Source of the DNA: Candidatus Poseidonia sp.
GTDB taxonomy: Archaea > Thermoplasmatota > Poseidoniia > Poseidoniales > Poseidoniaceae
DNA length: 64,000 bases
Assembly: GCA_016778305.1 (NCBI GenBank)
Contig: JADHPT010000003.1
Span: 62,001 to 126,000 of the forward strand
Direction: 5' to 3'
The translations under genes and the position numbers were made by a program. Of the stretch, positions 17,314 through 26,093 are shown one piece after another. The first letter of the stretch is position 1. The number at the start of each line of letters is the position of its first letter. The notes under the pieces are model-generated. The model made no database searches and was not told the origin of the DNA. It worked only from the letters and a program-made list of their open reading frames with translations.

Positions 17314-18540
17314 ATGCGTACCTGCGATGTTGTCGTCATCGGAGCCGGACCCGGCGGTGGGTCTGCAGCACTTCACAGCGCTCGTGCAGGTCTTTCAACA
17401 CTCATTTTGGAAGCAGATCCCGAGGTCGGCACTCCCGTTCACTGTGGAGAATGCCTCTCTGAACTAGCAGTTCAAAATCTTGGCTTGGAAATCCCCGATC
17501 ACGTCAAGGCACTCAATGTCAAAGGCATTCGCGTCATCTTTCCGGACGGTACTGAAAAATTACTCACCGAGGAGGGGTACGTTCTCGAAAAACATCTGTT
17601 TGAACGATGGTTAACCGACGAGGCCGTGGACAAGGGTGCAGAATTATTGCTCCATCACCGCGTTACGTCTATGGAGAGAGTTTACAATAGTAAAAATGAA
17701 TTTACCAATTGGAAACTTGACGGCAGAGGGGACGAGTTTCCCGTGGAATGCCGTGCCGTCATTGATGGTTCCGGCGTGGCTGGAGCAGCAGCCAAACTTC
17801 TCGGCATGGGTGGCGACGTTGAGGTCATCGCTGGATTTCAGTACGAGATGTTGGACGTACCCAATGACGGGTATCTGGACTTCTACTTGTGGCCCAAATA
17901 CTCGCCTCACGGCTATGTTTGGATGATTCCCAAAGAAGGTGGGCGTGCCAACGTCGGTTTGGTTACAACGGACAAAAAAGGAGCCATCAAATACCTTGAA
18001 TCATTCATCGAAGACACCTATCTTGCAGACAAGCCCACCGCCAATCCTCCATGGCGGCCTGACGGCATCAAAATCCGACCTTTCGGCGGCACCATTCCTA
18101 TCTCCGGACCAAGAACGGCGACCGCTGATGAAGGAATTGTCCTGGTAGGAGATGCCGCTGGATTCACGTCCCCTCTCTTTGAGGGCGGAACACATCTTGC
18201 GCTTTGGTCGGGAAGAGAGGCTGCGGAGACCGTGGCAAAAGCACTTGCAGCGAATGATCTCAGCAAAGACCGCCTCATGGCCTACGAACGCGCTTGGAAA
18301 AAACAATTCCCACCCTATCACAAAATTCTGAAAGGGAAGACGGCCCTGTACAACCTCACCGATGAAGAGATGTCGACAATGGCTCGTTGCTTACCCGACG
18401 AATTGGGCAATATGAGCCCCTTGGATAAATTGGTCATCGGGCTGCGTATTTTGGTCCGCAAACCAATCCTATTCACAAAACGAGTGATTCCAGTATTGCT
18501 TTCCTTCGGTTACTCGAGAGCGAAATTCTTCGGATGGTAA
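17314..18540 (+). CDS. Geranylgeranyl reductase family flavoprotein
   Basis: An FAD-dependent reductase of 408 residues that most likely saturates geranylgeranyl chains of archaeal lipids or of quinone/carotenoid precursors. The N-terminal Rossmann motif GAGPGGGSAALHSARAG, the substrate loop HCGECLS and the second FAD motif LVGDAAGFTSPLFEGG are family features. The ATG at 17314 has GGAGGA at 5 nt, so an upstream start at 17203 is rejected. It diverges from the UbiD gene across ~90 bp, suggesting a shared regulatory region and a prenyl-lipid context. Confidence 0.9.
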   Translation: MRTCDVVVIGAGPGGGSAALHSARAGLSTLILEADPEVGTPVHCGECLSELAVQNLGLEIPDHVKALNVKGIRVIFPDGTEKLLTEEGYVLEKHLFERWLTDEAVDKGAELLLHHRVTSMERVYNSKNEFTNWKLDGRGDEFPVECRAVIDGSGVAGAAAKLLGMGGDVEVIAGFQYEMLDVPNDGYLDFYLWPKYSPHGYVWMIPKEGGRANVGLVTTDKKGAIKYLESFIEDTYLADKPTANPPWRPDGIKIRPFGGTIPISGPRTATADEGIVLVGDAAGFTSPLFEGGTHLALWSGREAAETVAKALAANDLSKDRLMAYERAWKKQFPPYHKILKGKTALYNLTDEEMSTMARCLPDELGNMSPLDKLVIGLRILVRKPILFTKRVIPVLLSFGYSRAKFFGW

Positions 18541-18601
18541 GTCTGTCTCCCCGCTGCGGATTAAGCAAAGGCCATGAAGGACGCCACCCCCCCATAGGGT
18601 C

Positions 18602-21133
18602 ATGTGGGGGCTGACGCTTTGGCTTGCGCTGGGCGCAATCATCGCTTTGATGATTCGGCCGAGGTTGCACGAAGCCTCCGTTTCGTTGTCGTTTTTGCTC
18701 CACTTTGTAATGGCGCTGCCCTTCTTCTCACTGGCTTATCTCTTCATGGCTAACGACACCTCAATCCTGCATGTAGCTGCCTTTGGTGGTGCAGACCTGC
18801 CACTCAAATACCGCTTCGCAGCCACGTGGGCTGCTCGGGAAGGCCCCTTGCTCATGTGGCTGGGCTGGATGGCCCTTCTTTCCTGGTGGTGGCGCCGTCC
18901 CTTTGCTGGCGAAGAAGGAATTGCCCACGGCGTTCACGAACTTCGCTTGCGCCTCGGCCACGGCATGAGTCTCGCCTTGTTGCTGATTTCATTTTCATTG
19001 GATCCCTTCAAGGCAACACCGGCATTTTTCTTGGGCAATGGGTTGAATCCTCTGCTGCAAACAGACCTCATGGTGATTCACCCTCCACTCATCTTCCTTA
19101 CCTATTCGATGTGCCTGCACCTGAGCGCTGTTGGCCTCTCGGCCGCCTACACACAGGCCTCAACGGCCCTGAGCGACCGAATGCTTGCCATTGCTCGCCC
19201 TGCTCTGTTCACCGCCACGCTCGGTATCGGCCTGGGTGGCTTGTGGGCCTACCTCATATTGGATTGGGGCGGTTACTGGGCGTGGGATCCTGTGGAAACA
19301 GGGTCATTCCTGCCCTGGTTGGCATTGGTGGCAATGATTCACCTTCGAACTCGCCCGGGCAGGGTGAGCGATCAAGTTTGGATTGGTGCATCCTTGTTGA
19401 CGGCATTGCTGTCCATTTTTGCTACGACCGTGACACGTGCTGGAGGCGTGTGGGCTTCATCGATTCACACCTTTGTGACCAACGACAGCGGTACACCTCC
19501 GAACGATGTTTTCGGGCGCTTGATGCAATTGCAAGCCGATGCAGCTGCGACTGAAATCATGGTCTATGTCACTTGGATGTTCACCTTGCTAGGATGTTGG
19601 TTCGCCGTTCTTCACAGCCAAGGGACGGGACGTTTGCTGCAAAAGAAGCACGCTTGGGGCACAGGTATTCCAGTTGCAACAGGTCTTCTTGGCTGGCTTC
19701 TTCTGAGCGGAGAGGGTGGATGGTCATGGACCAGCATCCCCCATGTTGTATTCCTCGGGCTCCTCTTCGTCCCTCTCGGCCTGTCTTCTTCAACGAAAAG
19801 CAATGCCCTATCCGACGGGACACAAGCATGGACCTACCACGGTTTGTCTCCTGCGCCGCTCCACCTTGTTGCGTCCGTTGCAGTATTTCTGTTGACTGAG
19901 GATGTATTCATCACGCTCGCCTTCATTTCGCTCTTCCTACCTCTCTATTATGCATCTTCTGCGCTGGATGCTTGGCCCTGGGCGGCTGCAGGCGTCGTGT
20001 TGGGCCTTTCCTTAGCCTGGTCTGAATTGCTCAGTTTACCGGTAGCGGGCTTTGTATTGTTGCTTTACGTTCTTCCGTGGCTGTTGGCACCCAATCAAGA
20101 AGATGAGAAAGCTGTCTCGCTGTTGGAGGGACGAACACAACGACGCATTGCATTGTGGGGAAGTGTGATTTTGATCAGCCTTTACTTGGTGCTGACCTGG
20201 GCTCTTCTCCTCGCGAGCATTGACGCTGTGAATTTTGATGCCCACGAACTGTATGGTGCACCGTTCATGACGGGGGTTGCTTTGTGTTTCTTCCTCTACA
20301 CTCGACGAAAAGACGACCCTAAGGACAACCTCATACTCATCGGACTTACCCTTGGCATTTCGACCATTGGCTTCGTTTTCTTCGCTGACAGTTTTGGTCG
20401 AGATGCTTCAACATTGATCTCGGGAAGCCTCACTCGTGGCCACATTGTGTGGGTCTCACTGCCCGCTTTGATCCTCGCCCTCGCACCCATGGTCAGAGAG
20501 GTTAGTCGTGCCTTGACCAAAGCGAGAGCGCAGGGAACTCTCCTCCACATACCCTTTGCTGCACATATCGTTCACGCTGGATTGTTATTGCTTCTCCTGG
20601 GCCATCTCTCCACCACTGTATTGGTCGACCGAGGAGATGCCAGTCACCGCCTTTCGCTGGTCAAGGATGAGGTCATCATACACGACGGAATCGGCTATGA
20701 ATTCACAGAACTCACACTCGAGTCAGAAGGCTTTGAAGTCGGAGATGGATTTGTTGGCGTCTACATTAACGTCTATGAAATGGATGATGAAGAGGTAGGC
20801 AAAAAGATCGGAGAAGTTCGCCCGGGCATGCTTCGTTTCGACGAACAAGGCATACCGCGTTCGGAAGTTGATACGCTGACTCGCTTGAGCGGGGACATCG
20901 TCTTCATCTTTGATGGAAGTCAGTCAAATGCTCTGATGCAAACGGTCCAGTCTGAAAACCCAGAGGCCGTTGATTTGGTTCGCGTGACCATCTATGATTT
21001 GCCGCATTCACATGCGGTATGGCTGGGGTGGGTGGTGATGATGGGCGGCATGGCTTTGGTCACCCTCGCCGGCTCCAAAAAGGCATCACAGCGCATCAAC
21101 GACGAGAACGGAAAGCAAGCCGAGGAAGAATAA
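18602..21133 (+). CDS. ccmF: Cytochrome c-type biogenesis protein CcmF
   Basis: The haem lyase of system I cytochrome c maturation. The 843-residue protein has about 15 membrane segments and the haem-handling WWD motif WGGYWAWDPVETGSFLPW near residue 220, with conserved His nearby (IHPPLIFLTYS and WASSIHTFV). A large extracytoplasmic loop precedes the last membrane helix. ccmA-E, ccmG and ccmH are not in the window. A run of C before and G after the ATG (18590-18612) could fold around the start. Acquisition from bacteria is likely but not testable here. Confidence 0.93.
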   Translation: MWGLTLWLALGAIIALMIRPRLHEASVSLSFLLHFVMALPFFSLAYLFMANDTSILHVAAFGGADLPLKYRFAATWAAREGPLLMWLGWMALLSWWWRRPFAGEEGIAHGVHELRLRLGHGMSLALLLISFSLDPFKATPAFFLGNGLNPLLQTDLMVIHPPLIFLTYSMCLHLSAVGLSAAYTQASTALSDRMLAIARPALFTATLGIGLGGLWAYLILDWGGYWAWDPVETGSFLPWLALVAMIHLRTRPGRVSDQVWIGASLLTALLSIFATTVTRAGGVWASSIHTFVTNDSGTPPNDVFGRLMQLQADAAATEIMVYVTWMFTLLGCWFAVLHSQGTGRLLQKKHAWGTGIPVATGLLGWLLLSGEGGWSWTSIPHVVFLGLLFVPLGLSSSTKSNALSDGTQAWTYHGLSPAPLHLVASVAVFLLTEDVFITLAFISLFLPLYYASSALDAWPWAAAGVVLGLSLAWSELLSLPVAGFVLLLYVLPWLLAPNQEDEKAVSLLEGRTQRRIALWGSVILISLYLVLTWALLLASIDAVNFDAHELYGAPFMTGVALCFFLYTRRKDDPKDNLILIGLTLGISTIGFVFFADSFGRDASTLISGSLTRGHIVWVSLPALILALAPMVREVSRALTKARAQGTLLHIPFAAHIVHAGLLLLLLGHLSTTVLVDRGDASHRLSLVKDEVIIHDGIGYEFTELTLESEGFEVGDGFVGVYINVYEMDDEEVGKKIGEVRPGMLRFDEQGIPRSEVDTLTRLSGDIVFIFDGSQSNALMQTVQSENPEAVDLVRVTIYDLPHSHAVWLGWVVMMGGMALVTLAGSKKASQRINDENGKQAEEE

Positions 21134-21197
21134 TCCTATCCAATGCAATTATCAAGGGGGGGCTGGTCGCCGATTCATCCCCCTTGGAGGTTAGAAC

Positions 21198-22046
21198 ATG
21201 GAAGAAGGAACAATTGTCCACGTTGATTATGAATTGTACAACGGCGAAAACGGTGAACTCATCGAAACAACCCGTGAAGAAGTCGCAAAGGAACATGAGA
21301 TGATCCAAGAAGGTCGCAAGTACACCCCTATGGTGTGCGTTGTTGGCTCTGGAAACCTCATTCCAGGTTTTGAAGCCGCTTTGGGCGACGCAAAAGCCAA
21401 CAAGGAAACAGAAGTGACCATCGCTCCTGCAGACGCATACGGCGAAAAAGATCCTGAACAAATCGAAACCATCAGCATTGACAAATTGATTCGTGCTGTC
21501 CAAGACCCCAACTCCCTGTACATCGGCGCCCCTGTCACCATCAACAACCGCCAAGGTACGCTCTCCTACCTCGCTGCTGGTCGTGCCCGTATCGATTACA
21601 ACCACCCCATGGCGGGTAAGAAACTCAAGTATTCGTTCAAGGTCGTCAAGGTCGTTGAAGGGAAGGAAGAACAAGTCATGGCCCTTCTTGAATCCAACAC
21701 GGGCCACAGTGACTTTGGCGTGTCCTTTGAGGGCGACGACCTCAGTATCGTGCTTCCTCAAACCATGTTGTTTGATACCAATGCGGCTATGCTCAAGTTC
21801 CGCTTGGTTACCACCATCCGTGACGCTGTGGAATGCGGCAAAGTTTCATTCATCGAAGTCCACGAACCCCGTGGATTCGGTATTGAAGACGAAGACGATC
21901 ACGACCACGACCACGATCACGACCATGGCGAAGACCTCTCCAAGCTCTCCATTGCTGAGTTGAAGGAACGCCTCAAGGCTGCTGGAATGCCAGTCAGCGG
22001 AAAGAAGGCTGACTTGATCGCTCGTCTTTCGCAAGAAGAAGAATGA
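21198..22046 (+). CDS. FKBP-type peptidyl-prolyl isomerase with His-rich and SAP tails
   Basis: Residues 1-~165 form an archaeal FKBP (VHVDYELYNGENGELIETT...) with the inserted IF-like domain, NHPMAGKKLKYSFKVVKV being the closing strand. A middle region of unknown type follows. At ~232-245 there is a His/Asp repeat (DHDHDHDHDHGED) like the metal-binding tail of SlyD. Residues ~247-282 (LSIAELKERLKAAGMPVSG, then KKADLIARL) match the SAP helix-extended-helix DNA/RNA-binding motif. GGAGGT lies 6 nt before the ATG. Its place after ccmF suggests a role in folding or metal/haem handling, but the SAP tail points to nucleic acid. Confidence 0.85.
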   Translation: MEEGTIVHVDYELYNGENGELIETTREEVAKEHEMIQEGRKYTPMVCVVGSGNLIPGFEAALGDAKANKETEVTIAPADAYGEKDPEQIETISIDKLIRAVQDPNSLYIGAPVTINNRQGTLSYLAAGRARIDYNHPMAGKKLKYSFKVVKVVEGKEEQVMALLESNTGHSDFGVSFEGDDLSIVLPQTMLFDTNAAMLKFRLVTTIRDAVECGKVSFIEVHEPRGFGIEDEDDHDHDHDHDHGEDLSKLSIAELKERLKAAGMPVSGKKADLIARLSQEEE

Positions 22047-22107
22047 ATCCGATTCATCGGTAGGACGATAGTACGAGGCCCATTCCATCTACATGAGAGG
22101 CAGTTCT

Positions 22108-23487
22108 ATGGAAGCCGAAGAGCAGGGACCGAAGGCCTTTGCTCCCTCACTCCCTGATGACCAATACACATCGGTTGAGAAAGTTATCATTTGGATCGCC
22201 CTGATCGGTTTTTTATTCGTCCTCGCTGGCTTTGTTCTCGCTTACGGAACGGTATGGACGGAAACCTTGAAGCCGATTATCTGGGATCCCGTCGTGAAAG
22301 ATGCAGGTGCAGCAGGCGACGCAGGTTACACGCCGCAAAACACTGCGATTTACACATTGAGCATGCTCGGTTGTGTTGTTCTTCTACAAGCTCTGTTTCG
22401 AAAGTGGAAATTACCCAGTGACGAACGCATGACATGGGCACTCATCGCATGGGTTTGCCTTGCGCCCGTTTTACGTGTCCTCGAAGATGCTGATTTTTTC
22501 TCTTCTTCTACCGATGTGTTGTTCATTTCACCACTCATCCACCTCCATCTCGCCGCTTGGTTGGTTGGAATAGCACTGTTTTCCCATGCCTTGGTTGGGC
22601 GATGGGACGGTCGTGAAGGTGATGGGATTGAAGAGCGACGTCGAACGCTTTTGTTCGGGGGTCTTTTCGCTGCTCTGTACGCTCATTGGTATTGGCTCTA
22701 CCAGCCAGCCTACGAAATCCACACAGAGTCTTCATTTGACATCGCCTTGGTGGCCCTGGTACTGTCTGCGGTGGTCTTGTGGATGTCCTTGGTTGCAACA
22801 CGGGCGTGGCCCGCCCTCACACGCGGCATGCTGGCTTTTGCCTGCGCAACACTCGTCCTTGGAGTGGGCCACTGGTTGCAATTCATCGTCACTCCTTGGG
22901 CCCAAGAAAGTGCACGAGTTTCAACTGACATCACCCTTTGGCCTGTATGGATCGTGCTCGGCCTGCCGGGATTGATTTGTTACCTCATGTATGTGATGGG
23001 GCGTGAAGACGCTCAACAGTTGAAACTCACCGGCTACAAGGCTGGTGTTTTGCCCGAAGGAATCACGCTCAAACAGTGGGAGGATGAACCCGAACGCTGG
23101 TCTTCCCACCCGGTTGAGTTCCTGTCCAACAAAGCACTGCTCGCTCATCCAATGGTGCTCGGCATGGTCTTTGGGCAACTGGCTGATGGTTTTGCAACCA
23201 TGCTCGGCATCGACGTGTTCGGCTATGGGGAAAAGCACCCTGTAAGCAATGCTGTGATTCAATACGGTGGAGATCTCAACGCCATGCTGGGGATTGACTG
23301 GGGCGAAGGAGCATGGCTCTTTGCATTGGTAAAAGCCATCCTCGTCGGCCTCATCGTGTGGCTGTTCGTTCAAATGCGAGTTGAGCACCGCCAACAACAT
23401 TTCAGGTTGCTCATCGTTTTGGCTGTCCTCATCGTCGGGCTCGCTCCGGGCTTGAGAGATATCGGACGTTTGATGTTGGGTGTTTGA
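22108..23487 (+). CDS. DUF63-like multi-pass membrane protein
   Basis: A ~459-residue polytopic protein with about 10-11 hydrophobic segments. The segment APVLRVLEDADFF...LFISPLIHLHLAAW matches my recollection of the archaeal DUF63 signature (RVLEDA then a Pro-containing helix). A shorter second half includes VEFLSNKALLAHPMVLGMVFGQLADGFATMLGID, also DUF63-like. Function is unknown. The ATG at 22108 has GAGG at 7 nt; an ATG at 22093 is the alternative. It follows the FKBP gene by ~60 nt. Confidence 0.75.
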   Translation: MEAEEQGPKAFAPSLPDDQYTSVEKVIIWIALIGFLFVLAGFVLAYGTVWTETLKPIIWDPVVKDAGAAGDAGYTPQNTAIYTLSMLGCVVLLQALFRKWKLPSDERMTWALIAWVCLAPVLRVLEDADFFSSSTDVLFISPLIHLHLAAWLVGIALFSHALVGRWDGREGDGIEERRRTLLFGGLFAALYAHWYWLYQPAYEIHTESSFDIALVALVLSAVVLWMSLVATRAWPALTRGMLAFACATLVLGVGHWLQFIVTPWAQESARVSTDITLWPVWIVLGLPGLICYLMYVMGREDAQQLKLTGYKAGVLPEGITLKQWEDEPERWSSHPVEFLSNKALLAHPMVLGMVFGQLADGFATMLGIDVFGYGEKHPVSNAVIQYGGDLNAMLGIDWGEGAWLFALVKAILVGLIVWLFVQMRVEHRQQHFRLLIVLAVLIVGLAPGLRDIGRLMLGV

Positions 23488-23563
23488 CGAAGGCTTCGGC
23501 CTCCGATGACGGGTTTGAATGGCATTATATGCAGCCATCACTTGGGTAGGACGAGGGCTGAAG

Positions 23564-25174
23564 ATGGACCGATTACCAACAAGGGTTAATCGTGCTGACC
23601 CTGAGTTTGCGCAGCGGAAAGCCCACAACCTATCCTTGATTGAGCAATTGCGGGAGTATTTAGCCAAAGCCTCTGAGGGTGGAGGTGGAAAATACGTTGA
23701 CCGTCATCGTTCCCGTGGAAAACACCTGCCCAGGGAACGCATTGAACGGATCATCGACCCCGGTACTGCTTTTCTTGAATTGTCACCCCTCGCCGCTCAC
23801 GAACTCTACGATGGCAGGGCTCATTCTGCTGGAATCGTCACTGGGCTCGGTATGGTTCACGGTCGTGAATGCCTTTTTATTGCCAACGATGCAACCGTGA
23901 AAGGCGGTTCGTACTATCCCTTAACGGTCAAGAAACACATTCGTGCCCAAACCGTCGCCCACGAGAATCATCTCCCGTGCATCTACCTGGTCGACTCAGG
24001 AGGTGCATTTTTGCCAATGCAGGACGAGGTCTTTCCCGACATTGGCCATTTTGGTCGTATCTTCCGCAATCAAGCACGTATGTCAGGTGATGGTATTCCA
24101 CAGGTTGCTGCTGTTCTTGGATCGTGCACTGCAGGTGGAGCATACGTACCCGCCATGTCCGATGAATCCATCATCGTCAAGGGCAACGGGACCATCTTCC
24201 TTGCTGGACCACCGTTGGTCAAGGCAGCGACCGGTGAAGAGGTCACAGCAGAAGCCTTGGGTGGAGCAGACGTACATACAGCACAGTCGGGCGTTGCAGA
24301 CCATTTTGCAGAAGACGAAGACGAAGCATTGCGAATGGTTCGCAACGTTGTAGAAAACCTTGGTCCACGTGAAAAAGCGCCTGCTGCTATGGCTGAAGTT
24401 GAAGCCCCTGCTCACGATGTTGAAGATTTACTCGGCCTCATCCCCAGTGACAATCGAACACCGGTTGAGGTTCGTGAGTTGATTGCAAGAGTGGTCGACG
24501 GATCAAGATTCCATGAATTCAAATCTCGTTATGGAACGACGCTCATCTGTGGATTTGCTCACATTCACGGGCACAAGGTTGGTATCGTTGCCAATAACGG
24601 GATTTTGTTCTCAGAGTCCTCGCTCAAGGGTGCTCACTTTGTCGAATTATGCGGCCAGCGCGGCATACCTCTCGTCTTCCTCCAGAACATTACTGGCTTC
24701 ATGGTCGGCAAGGATTACGAAGCGGGTGGCATTGCAAAGGACGGAGCAAAATTAGTCACCGCCGTTTCCTGCGTTAACGTTCCCAAATTCACCGTCATCG
24801 TAGGTGGTTCACACGGAGCAGGAAATTACGGCATGTGTGGCCGTGCTTACGATCCTCGTTTCCTTTTCATGTGGCCCAACAGCCGTATTTCCGTCATGGG
24901 AGGCCCCCAAGCAGCAGATGTCTTGACGACTGTCAAGCAGGATCAACGAGGCCGTGAAGGACTTGAGCCTTTGGAGGGCGAAGAACTCGAAGCCTTCCGC
25001 AAACCCATCCTCGACAAATACGAAACAGAAGGAAGCCCGTATTATTCCACGGCTCGCCTTTGGGACGATGGAATCATCGACCCGAGAGACACACGAGACG
25101 TTCTCGGCTTGTGCCTTGCAGCTGCAAGGAATGCTCCCCTACCCGATGACCGGTACGGGATTTTCAGGATGTAA
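23564..25174 (+). CDS. Acyl-CoA carboxylase carboxyltransferase (beta) subunit, MCC-like
   Basis: The carboxyltransferase half of a biotin-dependent acyl-CoA carboxylase, 536 residues. The N-terminal [22 protein letters not shown] and the crotonase-fold oxyanion segments ([30 protein letters not shown]) are typical of the methylcrotonyl/propionyl-CoA group and most like 3-methylcrotonyl-CoA carboxylase. The ATG at 23564 has GAGGG at 6 nt. First gene of a four-gene operon; the adjacent enoyl-CoA hydratase supports leucine breakdown, but substrate is inferred. Confidence 0.92.
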   Translation: MDRLPTRVNRADPEFAQRKAHNLSLIEQLREYLAKASEGGGGKYVDRHRSRGKHLPRERIERIIDPGTAFLELSPLAAHELYDGRAHSAGIVTGLGMVHGRECLFIANDATVKGGSYYPLTVKKHIRAQTVAHENHLPCIYLVDSGGAFLPMQDEVFPDIGHFGRIFRNQARMSGDGIPQVAAVLGSCTAGGAYVPAMSDESIIVKGNGTIFLAGPPLVKAATGEEVTAEALGGADVHTAQSGVADHFAEDEDEALRMVRNVVENLGPREKAPAAMAEVEAPAHDVEDLLGLIPSDNRTPVEVRELIARVVDGSRFHEFKSRYGTTLICGFAHIHGHKVGIVANNGILFSESSLKGAHFVELCGQRGIPLVFLQNITGFMVGKDYEAGGIAKDGAKLVTAVSCVNVPKFTVIVGGSHGAGNYGMCGRAYDPRFLFMWPNSRISVMGGPQAADVLTTVKQDQRGREGLEPLEGEELEAFRKPILDKYETEGSPYYSTARLWDDGIIDPRDTRDVLGLCLAAARNAPLPDDRYGIFRM

Positions 25175-25217
25175 TTTTTCAATATAATATTTAATTTTTA
25201 AATTGGAGTTTTTAATT
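25173..25217 (+). repeat. AT-rich spacer with the AATTTTTCAAT core
   Basis: The 43-bp gap between the carboxyltransferase and hydratase genes is almost pure A+T. AATTTTTCAAT at 25173-25183 matches part of the element seen at 12850 and 28126. A GGAG at 25205-25208 serves as the hydratase ribosome-binding site. Confidence 0.5.
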
Positions 25218-26084
25218 ATGGCAATCATGGACAATCCCCCGACGACACGCCTCATCCGTTTGGACATTGACGGGCCACGAGCAACCATAACCCTCGCCCG
25301 GTCAGAGAAATTTAACGCTCTTAACGCGGGGATGATTCAGGAATTGATTGACGTGCTCGAATGGACGGCCGTTCGTAGCGCTGGGCGGCAAGATGCCCTT
25401 CAGGATGAAAACGGGACACCTTACCTCCGCACCCTAACAATAAGCGGTGAAGGACGCCACTTTTGTGCAGGTGCCGACATCAACATGATGCGAGATGCAG
25501 GAGCCAATACTCCCGAAGAAAACAGGGCAGATTCAAAGCGGCTTGATCGTCTTTTCAACGGCTTATGGGCTCACCCTTGCTTCACTGTTGCAGCCGCTCA
25601 GGGAGTGGCGCTCGGCGGAGGTGCTGGACTCATTTCTTGCTGCGATTACGTCGTTGGAACCACCAACCTCCGCATCGCCCTATCAGAAGGTAAACTTGGC
25701 ATCCTGCCTGCTGTTATCGGTCCTTACGTCTACCGACGCCTGGGTTCTGCAACCTTTCGACGATTGGCCATGCAGGCCAGCCGGATCCAATCAGATGAAG
25801 CGCTTCGTATCGGATTTATCGAACGAATTGTACCGGATGTTGACGGCCTTGGTGCTGCAGTGGACGCCATCATCGATGAAGTCCTCACAACTGGACCCTC
25901 GGCTGTTACCTTGGCCAAAGAATTGACGCTCGGCTTTGACCGCTGGACTGATTCGGATGAGGCCTTGCGTGATTGGACGTTGGATTTTACAAGCCGCATG
26001 CGCGGGTCAAATGAAGGCCAGGAAGGCCTCTCCTCCTTCCTCGAAAAACGCCCACCAAATTGGAAACCAGACGAAGAAAACTGA
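25218..26084 (+). CDS. Enoyl-CoA hydratase/isomerase family protein (methylglutaconyl-CoA hydratase candidate)
   Basis: A crotonase-fold enzyme of 288 residues. The oxyanion-hole segments GEGRHFCAGADINMM and QGVALGGGAGLISCCDYVV and the catalytic-Glu region ALSEGKLGILPAVIGPYV are conserved. Lying between the carboxylase beta subunit and the biotin carboxylase, it most likely hydrates 3-methylglutaconyl-CoA, the MCC product; this is inferred from context. The ATG at 25218 has GGAG at 9 nt and is preferred over an upstream TTG. Confidence 0.88.
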   Translation: MAIMDNPPTTRLIRLDIDGPRATITLARSEKFNALNAGMIQELIDVLEWTAVRSAGRQDALQDENGTPYLRTLTISGEGRHFCAGADINMMRDAGANTPEENRADSKRLDRLFNGLWAHPCFTVAAAQGVALGGGAGLISCCDYVVGTTNLRIALSEGKLGILPAVIGPYVYRRLGSATFRRLAMQASRIQSDEALRIGFIERIVPDVDGLGAAVDAIIDEVLTTGPSAVTLAKELTLGFDRWTDSDEALRDWTLDFTSRMRGSNEGQEGLSSFLEKRPPNWKPDEEN

Positions 26085-26093
26085 GGGGCGACG

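Noticed and set aside
21895-21940. GATCACGACCAC tandem repeats as a DNA repeat element
   Set aside because: They encode the His/Asp tail of the FKBP and are explained by coding.
23491-23502. AGGC-TTCG-GCCT hairpin before the carboxylase operon as a terminator
   Set aside because: Stem is only 4 bp and no T-run follows; could be chance.
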